DNA from: Schlegelella_A sp036263655
GTDB taxonomy: Bacteria > Pseudomonadota > Gammaproteobacteria > Burkholderiales > Burkholderiaceae_C
DNA length: 64,000 nt
Direction: 5' to 3'
Assembly: GCA_036263655.1 (NCBI GenBank)
Contig: DATAGP010000037.1
Location: 92,476 to 156,475 of the forward strand
Below, one piece after another: positions 25,617-33,977 of this stretch; position 1 is the first letter of the stretch; every line of letters begins with the position of its first letter. A program made the translations under genes and the position numbers. The notes beneath the pieces are model-generated. The model made no database searches and was not told where the DNA came from. It worked only from the letters and a program-made list of their open reading frames with translations.

Positions 25617-26570
25617 ATGTTCCGTGCCTTGCTCGCCATCGCCCTGCTCGCCGTCCTGCCCGTCCAGGCGCAGGAGTGGCCCGTCAAGCCCGTTCGCATG
25701 ATCGTGCCCTTCCCGCCCGGCGGCGGCACGGACACGGTGGCGCGGCCCCTCGCCGCGAAGCTGACGCAGATCCTCGGCCAGCAGGTCCTGATCGACAACC
25801 GCGGCGGCGCCGGCGGCACGATCGGCGCCGGCCTCGCCGCGAAGGCGCCTGCCGACGGCTACACGGTGCTGTTGTACTCGGTGCACGGCGCGGTGGCCGC
25901 TGCCGCGTACAAGACGCTGCCCTACGACCTGCAGAAGGATCTGGTCCCGGTCACCACGGCGGCGATCTTTCCCGACGTGCTCCTGGCCGCCAACCGCGTG
26001 CCGGCGAAGACCTTGTCCGAGCTCATCACCTGGGCCAAGGCCAACCCGGGCAAGCTCAACTGCGGCTCGGCCGGCAACGGCACGTCGCGCCACCTCTCGT
26101 GCGAGCTCTTCAACACCGCCGCCGGCATCAGCGCCACGCACGTGCCCTACAAGGGCACCGGGCCGGCGACGCAGGCGCTCGTCGCCGGCGAGATTGACTG
26201 GGTGTTCGAGGCGCTGGGCAGCGCCGCCGGCCAGATCCGCGCCGGCACCGTCCGCCCGATCGTCGTGACGTCGGCGAAGCGCTCGCCGGCCTTCCCCGAG
26301 ATCCCGACGGCGATGGAGTCGGGCCTCGCCGGCTTCGAGGTCACGTCGTGGTACGGGCTCTGGGTGCCGGTCGGCACGCCGGCGGCCATCGTGCAGAAGC
26401 TCAACGAGGCGGTCGTCAAGGCCTTCGCCGATCCGGAGCTGAAGGACACCTGGGCCAAGCTCGGCGCCGAGCCCGGCGGGTCCTCGCCCGAGGCCTTTCG
26501 CGCCCTCGTCGAGAAGGACGTCGCGAAGTGGGGGAAGGTCGTCCGCGACGCGAAGGTCGTGCTCGAGTAG
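25617..26570 (+). CDS. Tripartite tricarboxylate transporter (Bug/TctC) substrate-binding protein
   Basis: A 317-residue binding protein with an 18-residue signal peptide (FRALLAIALLAVLPVQAQ). It carries the standard WPVKPVRMIVPFPPGGGTD start, TLPYDLQKDLVPVT and HVPYKGTGPATQALVAGE, so the ligand loop is canonical, unlike the first Bug protein of this window. No transporter membrane genes are adjacent. The neighbouring SDR converges on it. Ligand unknown. Confidence 0.92.
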   Translation: MFRALLAIALLAVLPVQAQEWPVKPVRMIVPFPPGGGTDTVARPLAAKLTQILGQQVLIDNRGGAGGTIGAGLAAKAPADGYTVLLYSVHGAVAAAAYKTLPYDLQKDLVPVTTAAIFPDVLLAANRVPAKTLSELITWAKANPGKLNCGSAGNGTSRHLSCELFNTAAGISATHVPYKGTGPATQALVAGEIDWVFEALGSAAGQIRAGTVRPIVVTSAKRSPAFPEIPTAMESGLAGFEVTSWYGLWVPVGTPAAIVQKLNEAVVKAFADPELKDTWAKLGAEPGGSSPEAFRALVEKDVAKWGKVVRDAKVVLE

Positions 26571-26593
26571 CGGAAGAGCCGTCGCGCGACCTC

Positions 26594-26616
26594 GGGCGAA
26601 CGCGGACGTTCGGCCC
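26594..26616. terminator. Bidirectional hairpin between converging genes
   Basis: GGGCGAACG, CGGA loop, CGTTCGGCCC form a hairpin of nine to ten pairs with one bulge. It fills the short space between the end of the Bug gene and the stop of the converging SDR gene. It is a likely shared terminator despite lacking a T-run. Confidence 0.5.
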
Positions 26617-27320
26617 TAGACCGAGCGCGTCAGGCCGCCGTCGACCTTGATGTTCTGGCCGGTGATGTAGGCGGCCCCGTCCGAGCACAGGAAGGCGATC
26701 GTCGCCGCGACCTCCTCGCTCGTGCCGTAGCGCTTCATCGGCACGCTGTCGCGTCGCTGCTCGGTCGCCGGCAGGCTGTCGATCCAGCCCGGCAGGACGT
26801 TGTTCATGCGGATGCCGAACGGCGCGTGGGTGTCGCAGAAGATCTTGGTGAACGCGGCCAGGCCGGCGCGAAAGACGGCCGACGTCGGAAACATCTCGCT
26901 CGGCTCGAAGGCCCAGGCCGAAGAGATGTTGACGATCACGCCGCCGCCCTGGCGCTTCATGATCGGCGTGACGAGCCGGGTCGGGCGAACGACGTTCAGG
27001 AAGTAGGTGTCCATGCCGCGCTGCCAGTCCTCGTCGGACAGCTCCAGGATGGGCGCGCGCGGCCCGTGCCCGGCGCTGTTCACGAGCACGTGGACGCGGC
27101 CCCAGCGCGACATCGCGAGCTCGACCAGCCGGCCGAGCGCCTCGGCGGACTGGTTCGAGCCGGTCACGCCGACGCCGCCGAGCTCGCGGGCGAGCGCCTC
27201 GCCCTTGCCCGACGCCGACAGCACCGCTACCCGGTACCCGTCCGCGGCCAGGCGCCGTGCCGCCGCGGCGCCCATGCCGCTGCCGCCGGCCGTGATCAGG
27301 GCCACTCGATCGTCGTTCAT
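26616..27320 (-). CDS. SDR-family protein lacking the catalytic Tyr-Lys pair
   Basis: A 234-residue Rossmann protein beginning at ATG 27320. The cofactor loop T-A-G-G-S-G-M-G (residues 10-17), NSAG and the serine in NISS (133-134) are present. At the place of Y-x-x-x-K, aligned through AGLAAFTK, the residues are Ser147 and Arg151. The remaining sequence, including RMNNVLPGWIDSLP and ITGQNIKVDGGLTRS, is well kept. I recall a small clade of bacterial SDRs with this same PTSAVFRAGL segment, so this is a conserved deviation rather than decay. It may bind NAD(P) without classical chemistry. Confidence 0.82.
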   Translation of the reverse strand: MNDDRVALITAGGSGMGAAAARRLAADGYRVAVLSASGKGEALARELGGVGVTGSNQSAEALGRLVELAMSRWGRVHVLVNSAGHGPRAPILELSDEDWQRGMDTYFLNVVRPTRLVTPIMKRQGGGVIVNISSAWAFEPSEMFPTSAVFRAGLAAFTKIFCDTHAPFGIRMNNVLPGWIDSLPATEQRRDSVPMKRYGTSEEVAATIAFLCSDGAAYITGQNIKVDGGLTRSV

Positions 27321-27427
27321 CGCCGGTCTCTCCTCGGGGCTGTGTCGTTCCTGCCGGGCTGGGTATCGCATTTGCTCAGGCTGCGTGCCGGCGACGGCTG
27401 CCGGTTCCATCATCCGAAGAAGAGATC

Positions 27428-28042
27428 ATGTCGCCTGCCATCGCTTCCGTCTCGATTTTCCTGGTTCTTGCCCTGTCGGCCTGCGGCCAGACGGTCGCCG
27501 AGCGGGGGCCGCAGGCGCCGGCCGCGGCGCTGCGTCCACCCGACGTCATCTTCGTGCCGACGCCGCACGAGGTCGTCGACGCGATGCTGAAGGTGGCCAA
27601 GGTCGGCAAAGGCGACGTGCTGTACGACCTGGGCTCCGGCGACGGCCGCATCCCGATCGCCGCCGCGCAGAACTACGGCATCGAGCGCGGGATCGGCATC
27701 GACATCAACCCGGAGCGTGTCCGGGAAGCGAACCAGAACCGGGCCAAGGCCGGCGTCGGCCAGCGCGTGACGTTCATCAACGCCGACCTGTTCGAGTCGA
27801 ATTTCAGCGACGCCACGGTCATCACGCTGTATCTGCTCCCTGAGCTGAACCTCAGGCTGCTGCCGAAGCTGCTCAAGGAGACGAAGCCGGGGACCCGGAT
27901 CGTCTCGCACGCCTTCGACATGGGCACCTGGCCGCCGGAGCAGAAGCTGAACGTCAGCGGACGCGACGTCTTCTTCTGGACCATTCCGGCGCCGGGCACG
28001 GCCTCGCATGCGGCGGCGACGGCCGCGGCGAATGCTCGCTGA
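27428..28042 (+). CDS. Exported class I SAM-dependent methyltransferase
   Basis: A 204-residue protein with a lipoprotein-like signal, SIFLVLALSACG, in front of a methyltransferase fold: motif I VLYDLGSGDGRIPIAAA, acidic motif II GIGIDINPERV, and ADLFESNFSDATVITLYLLPE as motif IV. The core resembles small methyltransferases with an N-terminal FVPTPHEVVDAML helix. A SAM enzyme outside the cytoplasm would lack cofactor, so the N-terminus may be a membrane anchor facing inwards or the protein may have a different role. Genes of this kind with signal-like leaders occur in several bacteria, so the fusion is not an artefact of start choice. Confidence 0.8.
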   Translation: MSPAIASVSIFLVLALSACGQTVAERGPQAPAAALRPPDVIFVPTPHEVVDAMLKVAKVGKGDVLYDLGSGDGRIPIAAAQNYGIERGIGIDINPERVREANQNRAKAGVGQRVTFINADLFESNFSDATVITLYLLPELNLRLLPKLLKETKPGTRIVSHAFDMGTWPPEQKLNVSGRDVFFWTIPAPGTASHAAATAAANAR

Positions 28043-28094
28043 AAGGCAGGTGCTCCGACGCGCGTCGTCGTCGTGCCCGGTGCTATAAGCCCGC

Positions 28095-28937
28095 ATGACC
28101 GATGCCCGTGCTGACGCGGTCGAACGCTTCTACGACTTCCACCCGATCAACGCCGGGCAGATCCTGGACGCGGTCGCTGCCCGCGGCATTGCCCCGGATG
28201 CGATCACCGAGGAGGTGCTGCAGCAGCACGACCAGGATCACTACGGCGGCACCGCCGCCACCGACCGGCTGATCGCCGAGGCCGCGGTCCGAAGCGACGA
28301 CGTGGTGCTGGACGTCTGCAGCGGCATGGGAGGACCGGCACGCTACCTGGCCTGGAAGACCGGCTGCGACGTCACGGGCCTCGACCTCACCGCCAGCCGC
28401 GTCGAAGGTGCCACCGAGCTCACGCGCGTCGCCGGCCTCTCGAGCTCGGTGCGTTTCGTCCGCGGCGATGCGCTGGCGATGCCGTTCGAGGACGCTTCGT
28501 TCACGCTCGCGATCGCGCAGGAGTCCTTCGCCCACATCCCCGACAAGCCACGGCTGCTCGGCGAGTGCGCGCGCGTGCTGCGGCCGGCCGGGCGGCTGGT
28601 GTTCTCGGACATCCTGCACCGGGGCAACCTGTCGGGCGACGACATGCAGCGGCTGTTCGAGGGCATGGCCTTTTCCGAGATCGCGACGGTGGAGGAGTAC
28701 GCCGAGCACCTGCGCGCGTGCGGGATGGAGGTCGTCGGTCGGATCGATCTCACCGACGAGTGGACGCGGATCCTGGTCGAGCGGCTTGCGATGTACCGCT
28801 CGCTCGAGTCGCAGACGGTGGCGCGGCTCGGACGCGAGCACTTCGAGCGCTACGACCGGGCGTACGAGCACTTCGTCGGGCTGTACCGGAGCGGCGCGCT
28901 CGCCGGAGCGCTGATCCACGCGGTCAAGGCCGGATGA
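28095..28937 (+). CDS. SAM-dependent methyltransferase (glycine/sarcosine-type N-methyltransferase-like)
   Basis: A 280-residue cytoplasmic enzyme. Motif I is VVLDVCSGMGGPARYLA, the acidic residue follows in VTGLDLTASRV, and SFTLAIAQESFAHIPDK is the motif IV/V region. The N-terminal FYDFHPINAGQILDAV and DQDHYGGTAATDRLI segments are like those of ubiquinone/sarcosine-type methyltransferases. It starts 52 bases after the exported methyltransferase and may share its transcript. Substrate is not assigned. Confidence 0.84.
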   Translation: MTDARADAVERFYDFHPINAGQILDAVAARGIAPDAITEEVLQQHDQDHYGGTAATDRLIAEAAVRSDDVVLDVCSGMGGPARYLAWKTGCDVTGLDLTASRVEGATELTRVAGLSSSVRFVRGDALAMPFEDASFTLAIAQESFAHIPDKPRLLGECARVLRPAGRLVFSDILHRGNLSGDDMQRLFEGMAFSEIATVEEYAEHLRACGMEVVGRIDLTDEWTRILVERLAMYRSLESQTVARLGREHFERYDRAYEHFVGLYRSGALAGALIHAVKAG

Positions 28938-29011
28938 GCCTGCGCAGCCGAGTCTCGAGTCCGAACGACGAGATCAGCGCCGAGTGAGTCTCGGTTGCAG
29001 ACGACGGCAAG

Positions 29012-30220
29012 TCAGCGCCGCGCCACGAGCCGGCTCAGCCCGGCCGTGAGCAGCAGCCCCAGCACCGAGCACGCGCCCGTGGCGACCCACGTCCACTGCC
29101 AGCCGCCCGCAGCGCTCGCCACCGCCGCCACCAGCGGCGGCCCGGCGAACTGGCCGAGCGCCGACCACTGCTGGACCCAGCCGAGCGTCGTCGCGAGCGT
29201 GCCTTCGCCCGGCGCCAGCCGCACGGCGAGGGCGAACAAGGTCGCCGGGATCAGCCCGCCGACGCCCGAGAACAGCAGCACCGCGACGTAGCGCAAGGCA
29301 GGCGCCAGGCCGGCATCGGCGCTGCCGGCGAAGCTGGCGGTCGCGGCCAGCCCCATCGTCGCGAAGCCGATCGTCAGCAGGCGGGACGGTGCGGCGCCGC
29401 GCTGCAGCAGCCGGCCCGAGCCGATGTTGCCGATCATGTTGGCGGCCGCGACGGTCGCGGTGAGCACGCCGGCGGCGACGCCGGCGATGCCGCTCTGGAT
29501 GTAGATCGACGGCAGGAAGCCGATCACCGCCAGCCACTGGCCCGAGTACATCGCGAAGGCGAGGGCGATGAGCCACGGGCCCGGCGCGGAGAGGGTCCGG
29601 CGCAAGCGCGCGAGCGACGACAACGACGGCGACGCCGCCGCGGCAGGACGGGTGGCGTCTGCTGGCAGGGCGTGCCGGAGCCCCACCGCCATCGCGGCCG
29701 ACACGGCCGCGAGCGCGCCCCACCAGCCGCGCCAGCCGATCGCGTCGATCGCCGGCGGCCCGAACAGCAGCGCCATGGCGGTGGCGAACGGCATGTAGGC
29801 GCCCCACAGGCCGATCATGGCGCTGACGCGGTGCGGCTCGACCAGCGCACGCACCAGGCCCGGCGCCGGCAGCACGACGAGCAGGAAGCCGAAGCCTTCG
29901 GCCGCGCGCAGCAGCATCAGCGGGGCCACGCCTTGCGTCAGGCCGCCGAGCGCGCTGACGATCGCCAGCAGCACGAGCCCCAGGGTCATGCTGCGGCGAC
30001 TCCCCAGCGTGTCGGCGACGACGCCGAAGACCACGCCGAGCGCCATGCCGGCGAGCTGCACCAGCGACAGCAGGAAGCCGGCCTGCACCAGCGTCAGGCC
30101 GAGCGCGTCGCGCAGCACGGGGATCGCCGGCGGGAGCTTGCCGACGTGCAGGGCCGCGACGACGCCGGCGAGGATCACGAGCAGGGCCGGATCGACGCGG
30201 CGCGCGGGAGCGGGGGTCAT
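29012..30220 (-). CDS. MFS transporter (CynX/NimT-like)
   Basis: A 402-residue protein with 12 predicted membrane helices. The loop 2-3 motif reads GVVADTLGSRRSMTLGL, the MFS signature in variant form, and RAAEGFGFLLVVLPAPGLVR is the fourth helix. The start at ATG 30220 puts the first helix at residue 12; a longer frame upstream is not hydrophobic. CynX/NimT-type or general drug/metabolite efflux is possible. It lies 80 bases downstream of the cyclase operon, on the same strand, and could be its distal member. Confidence 0.85.
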   Translation of the reverse strand: MTPAPARRVDPALLVILAGVVAALHVGKLPPAIPVLRDALGLTLVQAGFLLSLVQLAGMALGVVFGVVADTLGSRRSMTLGLVLLAIVSALGGLTQGVAPLMLLRAAEGFGFLLVVLPAPGLVRALVEPHRVSAMIGLWGAYMPFATAMALLFGPPAIDAIGWRGWWGALAAVSAAMAVGLRHALPADATRPAAAASPSLSSLARLRRTLSAPGPWLIALAFAMYSGQWLAVIGFLPSIYIQSGIAGVAAGVLTATVAAANMIGNIGSGRLLQRGAAPSRLLTIGFATMGLAATASFAGSADAGLAPALRYVAVLLFSGVGGLIPATLFALAVRLAPGEGTLATTLGWVQQWSALGQFAGPPLVAAVASAAGGWQWTWVATGACSVLGLLLTAGLSRLVARR

Positions 30221-30299
30221 GGCCGGCGAGTATCGCCACGTCGTCGGTGGCGGTGATCGCCTGGTATCGCCTGTGAGGTCACTCGCGCCTGCGCGCCCT

Positions 30300-31109
30300 T
30301 CAGCCATGCACCCCGCTGCTGCGCTCGCGCACCGCGTACGTGACGACGCGGTCGGCGATGCCCTTGACCTGCTCGGCCGGCATCGCCTCCAGGACGAAGG
30401 CGTCGCCGAGGCCGGCGCGCACGTCCTCGGTGACGAGGATGTCGACGCCGTGCACGCGCGTCAGGCCCTGCACGCGCGCCGCGATGTTGACGGTGCGGCC
30501 GACGAAGGCGAACTCCATGCGCTCGCGCGAGCCGATGAGGCCGGCCAGGCCCGGGCCGCTGTGGATGCCGATGCCGACCGCGACCGGCGGCACGCCTTCG
30601 AGCGCGAGCTCGCGGTTGTAGTCGACGATCGCCGCGCGCATCGCCAGCGCGGCGGACACCGCGTCGCGACAGTGCCACGGGTCCGGCCGGACGGCGCCGA
30701 AGTAGGCCAGGATGCCGTCGCCGAGGAAGGTCGAGACGTGCCCGCGGTGCTCGTGGATCGCATCGCTCATGTGCTGGAAGTAGCCGTTGAGCACGCGCGC
30801 GAGCGTCGCCGGGTCGAGCCGCTCGCTGAGCGCGGTGTAGCCGACGAGATCGGCGAACAGCGCCGTCGCCACCTTGCGCTCGGGCTGCATCGGGTCGGCG
30901 CCGACGGCGCCCGCGCCGGCATCGATCAGGCGCTGCACGACGCCGTCGGGCGCGAGCCGCGAGCAGGCGCGCTGCAGGTGCTCGAGCTCGGCGTTTGACG
31001 CGTCGAGCTGGACGCGCAGGCCCGCCGCGCGATGGCGCGCCGCGAGCCAGGCGAAGGCGAGGCCGAGGGCCGCGAGCAGCGACAGCGCCGCGAGCAGCGT
31101 CGCGCTCAA
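30300..31109 (-). CDS. Membrane-anchored class III adenylate/guanylate cyclase
   Basis: A 269-residue protein beginning at TTG 31109, inside a TTGA overlap with the upstream gene's stop. Residues 2-25 are a single membrane helix (LLAALSLLAALGLAFAWLAAR), followed by a short coiled coil and a cyclase domain (residues about 65-250). Metal aspartates are in ATALFADLVGYT and TFLGDGILAYFG; the transition-state Asn and Arg are in VGRTVNIAARVQ. The lysine usual before F-x-G-D is Thr. It is the last gene of a four-gene coupled set with OsmC, AraC and AhpD-like proteins. Confidence 0.83.
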   Translation of the reverse strand: MSATLLAALSLLAALGLAFAWLAARHRAAGLRVQLDASNAELEHLQRACSRLAPDGVVQRLIDAGAGAVGADPMQPERKVATALFADLVGYTALSERLDPATLARVLNGYFQHMSDAIHEHRGHVSTFLGDGILAYFGAVRPDPWHCRDAVSAALAMRAAIVDYNRELALEGVPPVAVGIGIHSGPGLAGLIGSRERMEFAFVGRTVNIAARVQGLTRVHGVDILVTEDVRAGLGDAFVLEAMPAEQVKGIADRVVTYAVRERSSGVHG

Positions 31110-32200
31110 GCCGCGCAGCCCAGGATCGCCCCCATGCGGCACAGGCCGTTGCCGAGCGCCGCCACGCCGATCGCCTCGACGAGCTGCGGCTCGGACATCT
31201 GCTCGCGCAGCGCCCGCGCCCGCCGCTGGATGCGCGCCGGCTCGTACCAGATCGTCTCCCGCGCGAACGGCACGAGCACGCGCTCGAGCTCGTCGAGCTC
31301 GGGCCCGGCCAGATGGGTCAGGATCGTTTCCAGGGCCGCCGCGTCGATCCCCTCGGCGGCCAGCGCCGGGGCCAGGTCTTCCGTGCAGGGCCCGCACGAG
31401 AGGCCACGGGCGATGACCGCGAGCATCAGCAGCTTGCAGCGGCGCGTCAGATGCTGCGACCGCCACATGCCTTCGAGCGTGCGCGCCAGCGCGGCGGCGA
31501 TGGGCGAGCCGGCGTAGGCGCCGACCAGGCGCGTGTAGGGCGGCGGCGCCGGCGGGTCGCCGGGGGTCAGGGCAGCGCCGGCGCGCCGGCGGCTGTTGAG
31601 CAGGCGCCCCAGGAGCGGCCGCATGAGCCGCATGTGCCACTGCTCGGGCATCCGTTCCAGCGGCCGCGCCGGGATGGCGGGGATCGTGCACGCCCGATTG
31701 CCGAAGTCGCTGACCGCGACGGCGAAGGCGATCTCCTTCAGCTCGTCCGTGCCGACCCCCGCCGCCCGCAGCGCCTCGCAGGCGCCGTGCGCGGCGGCGG
31801 GGCCCGAGCGCGACTGCGTCCGGCCGAAGGCGATGGCGGCGCGCGTTCGCGGCGGCAGGTCGCCGCGGGCGAGCTCCTGCTCGATGCGGTCGATGCGCGC
31901 CCTGCTCATGCCGCGCGCCCAGAGCAGGGCCCGGACGGCCGAGTAGCAGAAGCGGCACGAGTTCTCCTGGCTGACGGTGAGTGCGACGAGATCGGCGACG
32001 TCGGGATCCAGGCGCTGCAGGAGGCCGTGCTCGGGGTGCAGCTCGACGAGCGCACGCGCCAGCCACGGCACCGAGGCGAAGTAGCCGATCGCCGGGTTCG
32101 GGACCCCCTGGGTCCGGCGCACGAGCCTCTCGAGCTCGCGGTCGCGGCGCGGCTCGAGCAGGCATTCTTCCCACGCGACGTCGGAGAGGGCGTTCTCCAT
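31106..32200 (-). CDS. Two-domain AhpD/carboxymuconolactone decarboxylase-like protein
   Basis: A 364-residue protein with two helical AhpD-like domains. Each has the redox C-x-x-C: SC82RFC85YS in LTVSQENSCRFCYSAVR and SC269GPC272TED in the second. Relatives reduce peroxides through an organic thiol partner, or act as decarboxylases without the cysteines; two intact pairs favour the redox role. A proline-rich linker (TPGDPPAPPPYTR) separates the halves. It starts 14 bases after the AraC gene and its stop overlaps the cyclase start, so it belongs to the same operon. Confidence 0.83.
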   Translation of the reverse strand: MENALSDVAWEECLLEPRRDRELERLVRRTQGVPNPAIGYFASVPWLARALVELHPEHGLLQRLDPDVADLVALTVSQENSCRFCYSAVRALLWARGMSRARIDRIEQELARGDLPPRTRAAIAFGRTQSRSGPAAAHGACEALRAAGVGTDELKEIAFAVAVSDFGNRACTIPAIPARPLERMPEQWHMRLMRPLLGRLLNSRRRAGAALTPGDPPAPPPYTRLVGAYAGSPIAAALARTLEGMWRSQHLTRRCKLLMLAVIARGLSCGPCTEDLAPALAAEGIDAAALETILTHLAGPELDELERVLVPFARETIWYEPARIQRRARALREQMSEPQLVEAIGVAALGNGLCRMGAILGCAA

Positions 32201-32214
32201 GCGCGTACTTCCTG

Positions 32215-33195
32215 TCAGGTGACGGACGCTACCGGGGAACCCGCCTGGAGGCGACGACGCCAGGCGGCCGGCGGCACGCCGTATTCGCGGCGGAAGGCAC
32301 GGCTGAACGCGGTGTCCGTCTGGTAGCCCACCTGTTCGGCGATCCGCGTCAGCGGCGCATTGCTGCGGGCGAGCAGGTTCGAGGCCAGCAGCATCCGCCA
32401 TTGCGCCAGGTACTGCATCGGCGCGTGGCCGACGAGCTGGGGGAAGCGCTCGGCCAAGACCGACCGCGACGTGCCGGCGATGCGCGCCAGTTCCTCCAGG
32501 GTCCAGGGGCGCGCGGGCTCCGCGTGCAGCGCGCGCAGGGCGGCGCCGACGATGCGGTCGTTGACGCCGGCCAGCCAACCGGTGCGGCCCTCCGCCTGCT
32601 CGTTCATGTGGATGCGCAGTACCTCGATGAACAGGACCTCGGCGAGCTTGGCGAGCACACCGTGGCCGCCGGGGCGCGGCGAACGAGCCTCGGCCAGCGC
32701 ATAGCGCAGCGAAGCCTCGAGCCATACGCCTGCGTCCGAGCCGCGCACGCTGACCTTGACGACCGGCGGCAGCCCGGCGAGCAGCATGCGGGCCAGCCGC
32801 GCGTCGCAGGCCAGGTAGCCGCAGACCAGCTTCGTCGTCGCACCCCCGCCGCCGTAGGCCAGCAGCCGAGGCCGGCGCGCCAGGATCTCGTGCAGCCGCG
32901 CGCCCGATGCCGGCGGTAGGCCTGGCTGAGAACCCATGCGATGCGCGTCACCGTGCGGGAACACGACCGCGTCGCCGGCGGCGAGTCGCAGGGCCGGCAG
33001 GCCGTCCAGCTCGACCCAGCATTCGCCCTCGGTGACCAGGTGGAAGATCACGACCCGCTCGGCGGTCGGCTCCAGGTAGGGGGCCGCCGCGTCGGCCTGC
33101 GGCGATTGATAGCACCAGGGCGCCGTGAACCGGCCGTGCAGGAAGATCGCACCCACCAGGCGCACCACGCTCAGCGTCTGCGACAGCGCGTCCAT
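32215..33195 (-). CDS. AraC-family transcriptional regulator (cupin sensor)
   Basis: A 326-residue regulator. The N-terminal cupin (residues about 20-160; VIFHLVTEGECWVELDG, LAAGDAVVFPHGDAHRM) is the AraC_binding_2-like type, with a histidine-bearing metal-ready strand. The C-terminal pair of helix-turn-helices includes WTLEELARIAGTSRSVLAERF and IAEQVGYQTDTAFSRAFRREYG. ATG 33195 overlaps the OsmC stop by one base. Regulators of this subtype often control neighbouring redox or efflux genes, so it is likely the operon's own regulator. Confidence 0.88.
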   Translation of the reverse strand: MDALSQTLSVVRLVGAIFLHGRFTAPWCYQSPQADAAAPYLEPTAERVVIFHLVTEGECWVELDGLPALRLAAGDAVVFPHGDAHRMGSQPGLPPASGARLHEILARRPRLLAYGGGGATTKLVCGYLACDARLARMLLAGLPPVVKVSVRGSDAGVWLEASLRYALAEARSPRPGGHGVLAKLAEVLFIEVLRIHMNEQAEGRTGWLAGVNDRIVGAALRALHAEPARPWTLEELARIAGTSRSVLAERFPQLVGHAPMQYLAQWRMLLASNLLARSNAPLTRIAEQVGYQTDTAFSRAFRREYGVPPAAWRRRLQAGSPVASVT

Positions 33196-33725
33196 CACGT
33201 CGCCACGTCGACGTGCAACGCGACGGGCAGCGGCTGCTCGAGCGCATCAGTGACAGGCGAGCAGTGCGCCGTCGACTCGACCAGTGCACGCAGGCGCTCG
33301 GCGGGAACGCCGGGCGCGCCGATGCGCACGTGCAGTCCCATCGCCAGCGGGCCGGCGGGAACACGACCACCGTCGGGCTCGGGCATCCCGAGCAGGCCAC
33401 GCACGTCGGATCGACTGGTTGCGCGCGCCTCGAGCGTCTGCAGCGTGATGCCCGCGGCCGCGGCGGCCATCGCGATGCGCGTCACCGCGCACGACGCCAG
33501 CCCGGCGCGCAGCAGCCAGCCCGGAGTCACTGCGCTGGCCTCGCCGCCGATCTCGACCGGCATGTCGGTCGCCACGGAGAGACCCGCGTCGCTGCGGACG
33601 CTCGCGCGCAGGCCGCCTTCCCAGCGCGCCGTAGCCGCCGAGTCCTCGCTCACGGCCGCCTGCGGCTTGCGGCGCAGCACCGAGGCCACCCGTTCCATCG
33701 ACGCCGCGATCTGTTCCATGCCCAT
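33195..33725 (-). CDS. OsmC-family peroxiredoxin-like protein
   Basis: A 176-residue protein from ATG 33725, which has AAGGA eight bases upstream; longer frames run through non-conserved sequence. The two redox cysteines of the OsmC/Ohr fold are present: Cys79 in GLASCAVTRIA and Cys155 in TAHCSPVTDAL. The usual RWEGGLRA and ALHVDV strands frame them. Members reduce organic hydroperoxides using lipoyl or other thiols. It leads a coupled operon with an AraC regulator, a two-C-x-x-C AhpD-like protein and a cyclase. Confidence 0.85.
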   Translation of the reverse strand: MGMEQIAASMERVASVLRRKPQAAVSEDSAATARWEGGLRASVRSDAGLSVATDMPVEIGGEASAVTPGWLLRAGLASCAVTRIAMAAAAAGITLQTLEARATSRSDVRGLLGMPEPDGGRVPAGPLAMGLHVRIGAPGVPAERLRALVESTAHCSPVTDALEQPLPVALHVDVAT

Positions 33726-33977
33726 GCGGTGCATCCTTGCAGCAAAGCCCCGATTCTGGAAGTGGAGCGGCCTTGGCGCCAGCGGCGGACCCCGCGACCT
33801 GGCGCATGGCGGACGCGTGGACAGTCGGTGCGGACTCTGGGTCAGCCCGCGCGTGAGCGGGGGACACACGGCGGACGCACGGCCAGGCGGCAGCGACGCA
33901 CGGGCAGGACACGCCGCACCGGCCACGCCGACAGTGGCAGTGCGCCGCAGTGGCGCCACCCATCACCGGAGATTCAG

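Noticed and set aside
28980..28994. Small hairpin CCGAG-TGAGT-CTCGG between converging methyltransferase and MFS genes.
   Set aside because: Only five pairs and no T-run; too weak to call a terminator.
33726..33977. Possible small RNA or operator between the OsmC operon and the methyltransferase pair.
   Set aside because: No clear palindrome or terminator hairpin; the short repeats there look like GC-rich chance.
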